Source of the DNA: Gammaproteobacteria bacterium
GTDB lineage: Bacteria > Pseudomonadota > Gammaproteobacteria > VBWC01
DNA length: 64,000 nt
Assembly (NCBI GenBank): GCA_023266115.1
Contig: JAHFRU010000001.1
Span: forward strand, 124,001-188,000
Reading direction: 5' to 3'
The notes beneath the pieces are model-generated. The model worked only from the letters and a program-made list of their open reading frames with translations, was not told the origin of the DNA and made no database searches. Shown here in pieces: positions 41,791 to 50,368 of this stretch. Each line of letters begins with the position of its first letter. Position 1 is the stretch's first letter. The position numbers were made by a program, and so were the translations under genes.

Positions 41791-43086
41791 TCAGCTAACC
41801 GCCTTCGGGCCGAAGACGATTTTACCATCGAGCAGCGTATGCGTGACCTTGCCGGTGAATTCCCAGCCGGTGAATGGCGTATTGCGCCCGCGGCTCACCA
41901 TCCTGTCGGCCGACAGCATCCAGGTCTCGGCGGGGTCGAAGATGCATATGTCCGCCGCGTCACCGACCGCCAGCCGGCCGGCCTTGATGCCGAGTATGTC
42001 GGCCGGCATGAAGGTCAAGCGCGCGAGCATTTCGTTGAGTGACAGCACTTCGTCCTCCACCAGCCGCAGGCTTAGCGGCAGCAGGGTCTCGAGCGCCGAT
42101 ATGCCGGGTTCGGTTTCCGAGTACGGTGCGAGCTTGGCGTCGGATTCGTGCGGATAGTGATCGGAGCACACGGCGGATATCGTGCTGTTCACCACGCCCG
42201 CGCGCAGGCCGTCGCGGTCACGTTGTGTCCTGAGCGGCGGGCGGACGTGGCTCATGCTGTTGAACAGGCCAAAATCCATTTCGGTCAGATGCAGGTGATG
42301 CGCCGTCACGTCGGCGGTAACCGCCAGACCGTCATACTGTGCGCGTCCCAGCATGCGCACCGCGCGCGCCGTCGACAGGTGGCAGAAATGCGCCTGTATG
42401 CCGAGCTCCTCGATCAGTGCCACGTGCTGCGCAAACGCGACGCTCTCGGCGGCGGCGGGGTTGCCGTACAAGCCGTAGCGCGTGCTGATAACGCCCTCAT
42501 GCACGCAGGCGTTATTGCGCAGCCACGGGTCCTCGGCATGTATGAATACTGTCAGATCGTGGGTCGCGGCGTACTCCATCGCCCGGCGCATGATCAAGGT
42601 GTTGGATATCGGCAGCAGCGCATTGCTGACGCCGACGCAACCTATCTCTTTCAGCGCGCTCATTTCGCTTAGCTGATCACCGGCGAGACCGCGCGTCAGC
42701 GCGCCGAGGGTGTAGATCTTGGCCTTGCCGGCCTGGCGCGCCCGTTCGTGAATCAGCGTCGCCACCGCCGGCGTGTCGATCACCGGAGTCGTGTCCGGCA
42801 GGCAGCATAACGAAGTGATACCGGCGCTGGCCGCCGCCGCGGTCTCGCTCGCGATCGTCGCCTTGTGCTCCTCGCCCGGTTCGGTCAGATGCACGCGCAG
42901 GTCGACGAGCCCCGGACAAACAATCCGGTTGGTGGCGTCGATCTCGCCGTCGACAACAAAGCCGTCCGGCGCCTTGCCGAGCGCGACGATCTTGCCCTTG
43001 GCGATGTAAATATCCTGGATGCTGTCGATGTTATTCGCCGGGTCCATGACCCGGCCGTTACGTATTCTCAGCTTGAGCTTCTTCAT
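41791..43086 (-). CDS. pyrX: Noncatalytic dihydroorotase-like protein (PyrC'/PyrX)
   Basis: 431 residues, amidohydrolase fold. In active dihydroorotases the first metal motif is D-x-H-x-H; here it reads [11 protein letters not shown] (Asp62-Leu-Arg64-Val-His66), so one zinc ligand is Arg. Later His and Asp positions ([25 protein letters not shown]) remain. The sequence follows the Pseudomonas pyrC' type, which lacks activity and instead forms the scaffold of a dodecamer with aspartate carbamoyltransferase. It lies directly downstream of pyrB with a four-base overlap, as in Pseudomonas. A true pyrC must be elsewhere. Confidence 0.9.
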   Translation of the reverse strand: MKKLKLRIRNGRVMDPANNIDSIQDIYIAKGKIVALGKAPDGFVVDGEIDATNRIVCPGLVDLRVHLTEPGEEHKATIASETAAAASAGITSLCCLPDTTPVIDTPAVATLIHERARQAGKAKIYTLGALTRGLAGDQLSEMSALKEIGCVGVSNALLPISNTLIMRRAMEYAATHDLTVFIHAEDPWLRNNACVHEGVISTRYGLYGNPAAAESVAFAQHVALIEELGIQAHFCHLSTARAVRMLGRAQYDGLAVTADVTAHHLHLTEMDFGLFNSMSHVRPPLRTQRDRDGLRAGVVNSTISAVCSDHYPHESDAKLAPYSETEPGISALETLLPLSLRLVEDEVLSLNEMLARLTFMPADILGIKAGRLAVGDAADICIFDPAETWMLSADRMVSRGRNTPFTGWEFTGKVTHTLLDGKIVFGPKAVS

Positions 43087-44066
43087 TTCTCACCCGCTGC
43101 GGCGCCGACCGGATGGCGCTGCATCGCCATCGACATCACCGCCATGCGCACGGCGATGCCATGCGTCACCTGCTGCAGGATGACGGACCGCTGGCCGTCG
43201 GCGACGGCGGAATCCATCTCGACGCCGCGGTTGATCGGTCCCGGATGCATCACGATCGCGTCCGGCTTCGTCACCGCGAGTTTTTCCTCGGTCAGCCCGT
43301 ATAACCGGAAGTACTCGTGCTCGCTCGGCAGCATCGCGCCGAGCATGCGCTCCTTCTGCAGGCGCAGCATGATGACAACGTCGACACCGCGCAAACCGTC
43401 GCGCAGGTCATGATAGACATGCACGCCGAGCGACTCCGGCTTGACCGGTATCAGCGTCTGCGGCCCGATCACGCGGATTTCCGGCACACCCAGCGTAGTC
43501 ATCGCATGTATCTGTGAGCGCGCGACCCGCGAATGCAGGATGTCGCCGACGATGGCGACTGTCAGCCGCGTGAAGTCGAGCTTGTGGCGGCGGATCGTGA
43601 ACATGTCGAGCAGCGCCTGCGTCGGATGCGCGTGCTGGCCGTCGCCGGCGTTGATGACGCTGGTATGCGGCGATACATGCTGGGCGATAAAATGCGCGGC
43701 ACCGCTTTCGGAGTGCCTGACGATAAACATATCGCAGTGCATCGCCTCGAGATTATGCAGCGTGTCGAGCAGCGTTTCGCCCTTGCTGGTGGCCGATGTC
43801 GACAGGCTGAGATTCAGCACGTCCGCCGACAGGCGCTTGGCCGCGAGTTCGAAGGTGGTGCGCGTGCGGGTGCTGGCTTCGAAAAACAGATTGACGATGG
43901 TCTTGCCGCGTAGCAGCGGGACTTTCTTGACGGATTGCGCGGTTACGCCGGAAAAGGACTCGGCAGTATCGAGGATTTCGGTGAGCAGTGCGCGGTTCAG
44001 GCCTTCAATAGTCAGGAAATGGCGCAGCCGCCCGTTTTCGTCCAGCTGGATATCCTGATGTATCAT
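43083..44066 (-). CDS. pyrB: Aspartate carbamoyltransferase catalytic subunit
   Basis: 327 residues. Joins carbamoyl phosphate and aspartate in the second step of pyrimidine synthesis. Motifs: [18 protein letters not shown] (carbamoyl phosphate site), [46 protein letters not shown] and [12 protein letters not shown]. Coupled to pyrX by overlap. There is no pyrI regulatory gene; in this class the pyrX product takes the structural role. Operon: yqgE-ruvX-pyrR-pyrB-pyrX-pyrK. Confidence 0.97.
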   Translation of the reverse strand: MIHQDIQLDENGRLRHFLTIEGLNRALLTEILDTAESFSGVTAQSVKKVPLLRGKTIVNLFFEASTRTRTTFELAAKRLSADVLNLSLSTSATSKGETLLDTLHNLEAMHCDMFIVRHSESGAAHFIAQHVSPHTSVINAGDGQHAHPTQALLDMFTIRRHKLDFTRLTVAIVGDILHSRVARSQIHAMTTLGVPEIRVIGPQTLIPVKPESLGVHVYHDLRDGLRGVDVVIMLRLQKERMLGAMLPSEHEYFRLYGLTEEKLAVTKPDAIVMHPGPINRGVEMDSAVADGQRSVILQQVTHGIAVRMAVMSMAMQRHPVGAAAGEK

Positions 44067-44154
44067 GCCTCGTCTGAAGAATCGCGACCGGTCACCGCAT
44101 TGTGGCGGCCCATTGTAGCGGTTCGTACCGAAGTTTTCACAGGGTTTTTACCGG

Positions 44155-44667
44155 CTATTTTTCCGGCGCCGCGCTGATGCTGAGCGCGAGCCCGTCGGGA
44201 CCGGCAAGCTTGATGTGCTGGTCCGGCCGGAGAGCGATGCGCTTACCGGTGATATCCGCCTGAACCGGCAGTTCACGGCCGCCGCGGTCGACCAGCACGG
44301 CGAGCATGACCGCCGCCGGCCGGCCGTAATCGAAGATTTCATTCAGCGCCGCGCGTATCGTCCGGCCGGTATAGAGCACGTCATCGACCAGCACGATATG
44401 GCGGTCGTCGATGCTCAGTGGCAGGTTGGAGGGCTTTACCTGCGGGTTCATGCCGATGCGGGTGAAGTCGTCGCGGTAAAACGAGATATCCAGCGTACCC
44501 AGCGGTTCGTCCAGGGCGAGCAGGCGATGCAGTCGCTCTGCCACCCATACGCCGCCGCTGTGTACGCCGATCATGATCGGCTTGTCGATGTGTTGTTCGC
44601 GAAGACGCGCGCCCAGCGCGTCCGCCATGCCGGAAATCAGCTGCTCGACATCGTTCGGTATCGTCAT
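44155..44667 (-). CDS. pyrR: PyrR-type uracil phosphoribosyltransferase/regulator
   Basis: 170 residues with the phosphoribosyltransferase signature HIVLVDDVLYTGRTIRAALN (PRPP binding) and the flexible-loop region DISFYRDDFTRIG. In Bacillus PyrR binds pyr mRNA and controls attenuation; in Pseudomonas-type operons the role is less clear and may be mainly regulatory or UPRT-like. It precedes pyrB by 88 bases. I see no obvious PyrR RNA target in that gap. Confidence 0.93.
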   Translation of the reverse strand: MTIPNDVEQLISGMADALGARLREQHIDKPIMIGVHSGGVWVAERLHRLLALDEPLGTLDISFYRDDFTRIGMNPQVKPSNLPLSIDDRHIVLVDDVLYTGRTIRAALNEIFDYGRPAAVMLAVLVDRGGRELPVQADITGKRIALRPDQHIKLAGPDGLALSISAAPEK

Positions 44668-44670
44668 CGG

Positions 44671-45165
44671 TCAATCCTGGTGCCGGTCGTCGGCGCTGTC
44701 ATCGGTCGCGCGCAACGACGGCTCGTTGTGCGGGTCGGTCAGCCACGTTTGCAAAATCAGCTGCGCGGCGACCATGTTAACCTGATCCCGGTAATCGACG
44801 CGATCCTCGGCCGATCGGCCCTCGGCGGCGCGCAAGCGGTACTTCGCCTCCACCGACGACAATCGCTCGTCGGCGGTATGCACGGGCAACCGAAAACGCT
44901 CATGCAGCTGGTTGGCGAAGCGTTGCGCGGCGCGGGACATGCCCTGGACGGTGCCGTCCATATTTAATGGAATACCCACAACCAGTGCATCCGGGCGCCA
45001 GGTCTGTACCAGTTTTTCGATCGCACCCCAGTCCGGTTTGCCGCTCTGCATTGTCGCAACCGTGGCCAAAGGGGAGGCGGTGCCGGTGAGTTCCTGGGCA
45101 ACGGCCACCCCGATTCTGCGCCGGCCGTAATCGAACCCGAGCAGGGTTCGATGGCCGCGCGTCAT
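44671..45165 (-). CDS. ruvX: RuvX/YqgF, putative Holliday junction resolvase-like / pre-16S nuclease
   Basis: 164 residues from ATG 45165, which overlaps the yqgE stop (ATGA); the longer ORF to 45450 lies inside yqgE. The RNase H-like fold has TLLGFDYGRRRIGVAVAQ (first catalytic Asp), ALVVGIPLNMDGTVQG and HTADERLSS (Glu). YqgF processes the 5' end of 16S rRNA in E. coli. Its C-terminal tail is longer and acidic (DDSADDRHQD). It is two to six bases from pyrR. Confidence 0.93.
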   Translation of the reverse strand: MTRGHRTLLGFDYGRRRIGVAVAQELTGTASPLATVATMQSGKPDWGAIEKLVQTWRPDALVVGIPLNMDGTVQGMSRAAQRFANQLHERFRLPVHTADERLSSVEAKYRLRAAEGRSAEDRVDYRDQVNMVAAQLILQTWLTDPHNEPSLRATDDSADDRHQD

Positions 45166-45725
45166 GCGTGCCCGACCTCCCCGGAAAGCCGGGTCAGGTC
45201 CACACCGACCAGCGCCGCCGCCGCCGACCAGCGCTTGTTGGTCGGCAGGTCGAACAGAATCTCGGCATTGGCCGGGCCGCTCAGCCACGCGTTCTCGGCG
45301 ATCTCCTTTTCCAGCTGTCCCGGCCCCCAGCCGGCGTAGCCCAGCGCAATCAGCGATCGCTTCGGGCCATCGCCAACGGAGATCGCCGCGAGGATATCGC
45401 GTGAGGTCGTCAGGCCAACCGTCGGGCTGATCTCCATCATCGCGTCCCAATCCCCGGGTAGTTCATGGATGACAAAGCCCCGTTCCGGCTGCACCGGTCC
45501 GCCGAGGTAGACCGGGCGGCTGGCGATTTCCACGTCGCGGACCTTGATATCCATCTGCTCCATCACGTCGCCGAGCGCCAGCTCCATCGGATTGGTGATG
45601 ACAATGCCCATCGCGCCTTCCTCATTGTGCTGACAGATATAGGTCACGCTGTGGAAGAAGTTGGGGTCCGGCAGCGCCGGCATCGCGATCAGAAAATGAT
45701 TCGTCAGTGTGAGCGTTTCCTTCAT
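45162..45725 (-). CDS. yqgE: UPF0301/DUF179 protein YqgE
   Basis: 187 residues with the family pattern: NHFLIAMPALPDPNFFHSVT, GAMGIVITNPMELALGDV, VYLGGPVQPERGFVIH and ALGYAGWGPGQLEKEIAENA. Function is unknown though it is widely conserved next to ruvX. First gene of the leftward pyr group. Upstream, the expected tonB-gshB neighbours are displaced by the inserted block 45.7-48.6 kb. Confidence 0.95.
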   Translation of the reverse strand: MKETLTLTNHFLIAMPALPDPNFFHSVTYICQHNEEGAMGIVITNPMELALGDVMEQMDIKVRDVEIASRPVYLGGPVQPERGFVIHELPGDWDAMMEISPTVGLTTSRDILAAISVGDGPKRSLIALGYAGWGPGQLEKEIAENAWLSGPANAEILFDLPTNKRWSAAAALVGVDLTRLSGEVGHA

Positions 45726-46226
45726 GTCGAATAGTATGTTGGGTTATCCCGCCAGCCGCAACCGGGTGTGGATAAAAGGCGCAGCGAAACAACCGTGTTG
45801 TGCGCGCTGCCGTCCGGCAAATCTCTTTTCCCATCAATGGGCATGGCGGCGCGCCCCAAAACCGGACCGACCGAGCAGGATGATCGGTCGATGGAGGTCG
45901 CGCGTTGAACGGCAAACGAATCAGCTCGGAGAGCATCATCGGCATGCCGAAAGCGCATGGAGCGGGGTGACGGAAACCGGGTACGGCGGCGTGGTGAAAA
46001 TGGTGCCACCCACCGCACCACTGCAATAATAAAGTGTCTTGCATGACGACATTCTGTCGACGCCGGTTGAGTCGGCCATTGCGACACCTAAACCGCGGAT
46101 TACGAGGGCCTCGTCGGGTGCGCTCCGTGTATCCTTCTCTCTCTGGGAGGAGCGCTTGGCTCCCGCACCGTTGGCCCGCAAGAGACCACCAGAAAACGAC
46201 GATGATTGCGTAGAGGACAGGTGCCC
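45726..46226. other. Gene-free stretch at left edge of inserted block
   Basis: No supported gene. It must contain the yqgE promoter. A short inverted repeat (CGACCGA / TCGGTCG at 45868-45890) is visible. Long ORFs on the minus strand are antisense to the hsdM fragment and carry no recognised domain. Confidence 0.45.
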
Positions 46227-46661
46227 ATGTTCGAACAAGCCTTCAAAAACATCGACGACATCCTCCGCAAAGAGGCCGGTTGCGCCAGCGAACTCGATTA
46301 CACCGAGCAGACCTCGTGGCTGCTCTTCCTGAAATACCTCGACGCCCTGGAGCACGACAAGGCCACCGAAGCCGCCCTCGACGACAAGAAATACACCCCC
46401 ATTCTCGACAAGCCCTACCGCTGGGAATCGTGGGCCGCGCCCAAAGGCAAGGACGGCCAGATCGACCACAACACCGCTCAGACCGGTGACGACCTCCGCG
46501 ATTTCGTCAATCAGAAGCTCTTCCCCTGCCTGCACGGCTTCAAGGCCAAGGCCACCGGCCCCAACACCATCGAATACAAGATCGGCGAAATCTTCGGCGA
46601 GATAAAGAACCGCATCCTGAGCGGCTACAACCTGCGCGAGATCATCGACCACGCAGCATAA
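46227..46661 (+). pseudogene. hsdM: Truncated type I DNA methyltransferase (HsdM N-terminus)
   Basis: 144 residues from ATG 46227, preceded by GAGGACAGG. It matches only the N-terminal helical domain of HsdM: MFEQAFKNIDDILRKEAG, LDYTEQTSWLLFLKYLDALE and LSGYNLREIIDHA. In full-length proteins of about 500 residues this is followed by the SAM-binding methylase domain (NPPF motif); here a stop comes right after IIDHAA and no methylase, hsdS or hsdR follows. It is the stub of a lost restriction-modification system. Confidence 0.85.
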
Positions 46662-46882
46662 CAACGCCATCAACACGGACAGTGAGCTCGGCTGTTGCGC
46701 TTCCTGAAACAGTAAGTTAAAGCATCTCCGCAAACGAGCGCGTGTAGTCTGAGAGGAACGCGGCGCACCCTGCCGATCGAGTCCTTCATGTTCGCCGCAT
46801 GCGGACTCTTCCGCTCACGAGCTTGGACAGCCGCGTGAGCAACCGCTACGCTAGCGTTCAACAAGGAACGGAGGACTGAACT

Positions 46883-47809
46883 GTGGAATACGATAATTTT
46901 GCGGATGGTATTACCCCAAAGGCAATGGACTCGCTGAGGCTTCCGGCGGCGTTCGATGAGGTGGCCCATGCGACGGCGCTGGACATCGATGCCTTCCTCA
47001 AACAGGACGGGCGACCCGCTGCCGCGCTGGATGCCAGGGTAGCGGCACATCGAGACGTCACGCTGACACACCTCCTGTCGCACCACGGGAAGCAGTCTTT
47101 CGACACCAACCTGTTTCGTTGGCCGCCGTCCCTCTACATTCCCAAAAGCGCCAAGGCCAGTGACTACTGGATCAGTCCCGCGCCTGACGATCACCGCTAT
47201 GGCCTCGACTGGACGTCACCGGCAAGTGCCACGGCCAACCGGGCGTCGCGTAACGACGGAACGCTGTTCAGCTTCAGTCAGCTGGACAACGGCAATGCAC
47301 GTAGCGCCCAGTCTTCCGAGTCGGGCCTCGGGATTTTCTATCAACCGCCAATGACGTTGGGCGTCATCGACTTCCAGCCGCAGGTGGACTGCTCGGGGAC
47401 GTTGCGCACCTTGCTGGAGTTTTTTCCGGAGCTGGCCGCTGGCTACGTCGAGGTTAAAGCCCAATTGCTGCTCGCTGCTTGGCAGCAGATCCCCGGCGGC
47501 TTTGATCTGCTGGGGTTCAGGCAATTCGACGTGGCGACTTCCGGTCGACGCGACCAGACCTTCGGCCCCGAGTTGCGTCCGTTCAAGACCTCATTCAGCG
47601 GCCCGAGCCTGTCGGCGCCCTTCGTCGTACAGCGTGGCCGTACTTATTTGCTTGGCGTGGTGAACCGCGTCAGTGTCATATCGACGCTGATATCCAACAC
47701 CGGTAAATCGCTGCCGGCGATCAGCAACACGCTGCTGCGCGTCTGGGGTTCGATGAACTGCGTGGTACCGCAGATCGACGTTGTGACGAAGCGGGTTGAT
47801 ATCCCCTAG
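46883..47809 (+). CDS. Hypothetical protein, 308 aa
   Basis: Starts at GTG 46883 with GGAGGAC upstream. No signal peptide, no membrane helix and no motif I recognise. The N-terminal part contains EVAHATALDIDAFLKQDGRP and a HLLSHHGKQSF stretch; the C-terminal half is beta-rich (FSGPSLSAPFVVQRGRTYLL, GVVNRVSVI) and ends VDVVTKRVDIP. Codon use is that of a GC-rich coding sequence and the frame is long and open, so it is likely a real gene. Part of the block inserted between yqgE and tonB; function unknown. Confidence 0.65.
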   Translation: MEYDNFADGITPKAMDSLRLPAAFDEVAHATALDIDAFLKQDGRPAAALDARVAAHRDVTLTHLLSHHGKQSFDTNLFRWPPSLYIPKSAKASDYWISPAPDDHRYGLDWTSPASATANRASRNDGTLFSFSQLDNGNARSAQSSESGLGIFYQPPMTLGVIDFQPQVDCSGTLRTLLEFFPELAAGYVEVKAQLLLAAWQQIPGGFDLLGFRQFDVATSGRRDQTFGPELRPFKTSFSGPSLSAPFVVQRGRTYLLGVVNRVSVISTLISNTGKSLPAISNTLLRVWGSMNCVVPQIDVVTKRVDIP

Positions 47810-47859
47810 GCCGCGCGGGGCGTGTGACGACCGGCGGCACAACGACAGAAAAACTTGCA

Positions 47860-48066
47860 ATGGAAGGTACGTCGCTGCTGGTTTGGGGAATGATCTTCGG
47901 CTCTATCGGCGTCGGATTTTTTATCTATGGAAAAAAGCAACGGGCAGTAGTGCCATTCGTGACGGGTATCGCGCTGTGTGTCTTTCCTTATTTTATCTCG
48001 AACGTATACGTGCTGGTAATGGTCGGCTGTGCTTTGGTGGCGCTACCGTATTTTGTGAGGATATGA
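47860..48066 (+). CDS. Small inner-membrane protein, 68 aa
   Basis: Two strongly hydrophobic segments: SLLVWGMIFGSIGVGFFIYG and FVTGIALCVFPYFISN then VLVMVGCALVALPYFV, separated by KKQRAVVP. This looks like a widespread small membrane protein family with the core GSIGxGFFIYGKKQ, whose function is not known. I choose ATG 47860; a GTG at 47824 would add 12 polar residues. It lies at the right end of the inserted block, 50 bases after the 308-aa gene. Confidence 0.75.
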   Translation: MEGTSLLVWGMIFGSIGVGFFIYGKKQRAVVPFVTGIALCVFPYFISNVYVLVMVGCALVALPYFVRI

Positions 48067-48092
48067 CGCTGGCTGAGGCGCGGGAAAAAATT

Positions 48093-48315
48093 GGGTCAGT
48101 GTCGAATGGCACTTACTTCAGCGGTTTCACAATCGATGTAGGGTGGGTTAGGCGCGTTGCGCGCCGTAACCCACCAACCGTGCCGTTGAGGCTGTAGAAA
48201 AAGCCAATCTTCCCTAAAAAACAGTTTGTGTGCTTCGCACGCTTGGTGGGTTACGCAAAAAACGCTCACCCACCCTACATTTGGCTTAAGTAAGTGCCAT
48301 TCGGGTCAGTGTCGA
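48093..48315. mobile_element. MITE-like element with terminal inverted repeats and target duplication
   Basis: A 197-bp unit (48106-48302) with inverted ends ATGGCACTTACTT / AAGTAAGTGCCAT, flanked by a 13-bp direct repeat GGGTCAGTGTCGA (48093-48105 and 48303-48315). Inside are long complementary arms (TGTAGGGTGGGTTAGG near 48139; CACCCACCCTACA near 48268) forming a nested hairpin. It is too short to encode a transposase. Confidence 0.7.
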
Positions 48316-48399
48316 TTTTCTTTTGGTGATCGTGGCAAGTAGTCTTGATAAAAGTAACATTCAACTCTCACGCTATTTATTCCTATCAAGCAAGACTGC

Positions 48400-48492
48400 G
48401 TCATGCCGGAAACGGCGTAGCCGTTATCCGGCATCCAGCGCGTTGAAAAATCCTGGATTCCGGCTCTTCACTACGCTTCGGCCGGAATGACG
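48400..48492. repeat. Dispersed intergenic repeat (copy 2)
   Basis: Begins GTCATGCCGG and ends CGGCCGGAATGACG with an internal CTGGATTCCGGCT, as in the related copy at 31911-31997. Together with the MITE-like unit it fills the gap 48067-48607, in which no gene is seen. Confidence 0.6.
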
Positions 48493-48607
48493 TTGTGATT
48501 TTGTTAAGTCTCATGTCGCGTTTCTAAAAAAATCCGGGATACTCGTGAGGCCGCCTTTTTACCATGAACAATCCTGCGTTTACGGACCGTAGCCGGCTAG
48601 AATAAAC

Positions 48608-49492
48608 CTACTCCCCGCTGAAGCGATTCCCCGCCTGGAACTGCCAGGTGCGCGTGATGTGCAGCACGTCGGTGTCTTTTCTCATCTCGTCCGAAAACGC
48701 GGCATAGGGCGCGGCCAGCTGGACGATGCGTTTGGCGGCGTCGTCGAGGATCTTGGAGCCCGACGAGCGCCGGATGTCGATGGTGATCGGCGTGCCGTCG
48801 GCGCGGATCGCGACGTGCAGGATCAGGCTGCCGGACAGGTTGCGGCGTCTGGCCTCTTCGGGGTAATTGAGATTGCCGATCTGTTCGACCTTCTTGCGCC
48901 AGCCATCGAGATAGGCGGCGTCGCGGTATTCGCGCGTGTTGGATGAGATGTAGCGATGACGCGGGTTTTTGGAATAGGACTCGTGCGATTCGTTGTTTTC
49001 GGCGGTGAGATTGGCCATCTCCATGCTGCGCTGCATCAGCTCGGCCGCCGTCACGGCGGTCTCGTGGTCGGGTACCGGCAGCTCCTCCAGCGCGATGGCC
49101 CGTTCCGCTTCCTGCCGGGTCAGCACCGGCACCAGCGGCGATTTTACCGGTCGCGGTGCCGCGGACTGAAGCTGGATTTCCGCCGTGTCGCCGGGCGTCG
49201 ATTTCAGCAGCGGCGCGTTCGCCGGGCTGGAGGAGCGGTCGCGCGCCTGCCTGTCGCCGCCGCCCTGTTGATTGGTCTGCGCCAGCAGATCGGCATCGTC
49301 GGGCGCCTTATCGCTGCGATCCTGCGCGAGCGTGATGTCGAGCGTCGCGGTGATCGGCGGGGATTTGTTGTCGAGCGGTCCGAAGGTAATGCCGAGAATC
49401 ACCACCGCGTGCACGACCACCGCGCCGAACAGCGCGAGGCCGAGCCGGTCGGCCGGCCTAATCTGCGGCGGCAGCGGCTGGATGGCGGCCAT
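48608..49492 (-). CDS. tonB: TonB-family energy transducer
   Basis: 294 residues from ATG 49492. One N-terminal membrane helix (LGLALFGAVVVHAVVILGIT), a long polar spacer and a C-terminal TonB domain (YPEEARRRNLSGSLILHVAI, IRRSSGSKILDDAAKRIVQL). It is clearly different from the btuB-linked TonB. It is the last gene of the leftward array gshA-gshB-apbE-NusG_II-Gx-tonB and overlaps the Gx gene by about 35 bases. In Pseudomonas a TonB-like gene (tonB3, linked to twitching motility) lies at the same place between gshB and yqgE. Confidence 0.85.
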   Translation of the reverse strand: MAAIQPLPPQIRPADRLGLALFGAVVVHAVVILGITFGPLDNKSPPITATLDITLAQDRSDKAPDDADLLAQTNQQGGGDRQARDRSSSPANAPLLKSTPGDTAEIQLQSAAPRPVKSPLVPVLTRQEAERAIALEELPVPDHETAVTAAELMQRSMEMANLTAENNESHESYSKNPRHRYISSNTREYRDAAYLDGWRKKVEQIGNLNYPEEARRRNLSGSLILHVAIRADGTPITIDIRRSSGSKILDDAAKRIVQLAAPYAAFSDEMRKDTDVLHITRTWQFQAGNRFSGE

Positions 49493-50006
49493 AATCCGTA
49501 TCACTCAAACGATCCAGAACGGCGTGGGCGATGACGCCGGTGACCAGGCCGGCGATCACCGCGGCGGTCATCAGCACCGGCAGCAGGTGAAACAGCGCAT
49601 CGTGCGGAATGAACAGCCAGTAGGCGATCCAGAATTGCGCGGCGATATGCGTCATCGCCGCGAGCACGCAGTAACCGACCGGACCGACGCCACGGCCGGG
49701 CAAGCGGCTGGCGACGCCGAGCACAGCCAGACTGGCGACGGCGCCGCCCAGACTCAACATAAACGTCGGCGACAGAAAGGTGCCGACCAGCAGGCTGCCG
49801 ACGACGACGCGCAACAGTGCCACCCAGACCGCCGTCGTCCAGCCAAACTGCATCAGCACGATGATCGTGACGATATTGGCGAGCCCCGGTTTGATGCCGG
49901 GGATCGGGCTTGGCAGCGCGCTCTCCGCGATATGGATCGTGATCGCCAGTGCCGCGAGCCAGGCGATGCGGTGGTCTTCGCGCGTGGTCTGCAGGGTCAG
50001 CTGCAT
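49458..50006 (-). CDS. Gx transporter family protein (heptaprenyl diphosphate synthase component I-like)
   Basis: 182 residues with five or six hydrophobic helices. Recognised by SPIPGIKPGLANIVTIIVLM and LSPTFMLSLGGAVASLAVLG, the pattern of the Gx/HepT-I-like membrane family that resembles ECF-type S components. The substrate is unknown. Genes of this family often travel with a NusG domain II protein and ApbE, as they do here, which suggests a link to membrane flavoproteins or cofactor uptake. Overlaps tonB at its end. Confidence 0.85.
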   Translation of the reverse strand: MQLTLQTTREDHRIAWLAALAITIHIAESALPSPIPGIKPGLANIVTIIVLMQFGWTTAVWVALLRVVVGSLLVGTFLSPTFMLSLGGAVASLAVLGVASRLPGRGVGPVGYCVLAAMTHIAAQFWIAYWLFIPHDALFHLLPVLMTAAVIAGLVTGVIAHAVLDRLSDTDYGRHPAAAAAD

Positions 50007-50008
50007 AT

Positions 50009-50368
50009 TCAGAAATTAATCGTATCGTAACGATTGTTCAGGCCGGACACCACGAGGCTGACGCGGTTCGGCAGGCAGGCGGCGAATTCGCCACCATGGT
50101 GCAGCCAGCCGGTGTGTACGCACAGTTTATTGGCGCACGGCGAATCGGTGAAGCGGACCTGGCCGCCGTGGACCTTGATATGACTGGTGCCGAGAGGGCC
50201 GTCGACAGCGAATTCCTGGTCAGTGGCCAACGACGCCGCCAGAACCTCCTTGCCGTTGACCAGTACCAGCACCCGGTCGCCGGGCGCCGCGTTTCCCCAG
50301 TACAGCGCATACAGAAATGGCAGCAGCGCGACCGCAGAGATCACGATCACCCAATCGGCGCGCGTCAC
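50009..50368 (-). CDS. NusG domain II-containing protein
   Basis: 119 residues: one N-terminal membrane helix (WVIVISAVALLPFLYALYWG) and a small beta domain ending SPCANKLCVHTGWLHHGGEF with AACLPNRVSLVV, the NusG_II (DUF1312) pattern with three Cys residues. Likely a membrane-anchored periplasmic protein. Its ATG overlaps the apbE stop. The link of this family with ApbE and the Gx protein points to flavinylated electron-transfer systems; the direct role is not known. Confidence 0.88.
   Translation of the reverse strand: MTRADWVIVISAVALLPFLYALYWGNAAPGDRVLVLVNGKEVLAASLATDQEFAVDGPLGTSHIKVHGGQVRFTDSPCANKLCVHTGWLHHGGEFAACLPNRVSLVVSGLNNRYDTINF

Noticed and set aside
45936-46733. 265-aa open frame on the minus strand
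   Set aside because: Antisense to the hsdM fragment; its hydrophobic look comes from the complement of HsdM codons.
48390-48600. Short gene in the gap before tonB
   Set aside because: The stretch is a dispersed repeat with no start codon and ribosome site in any useful frame.
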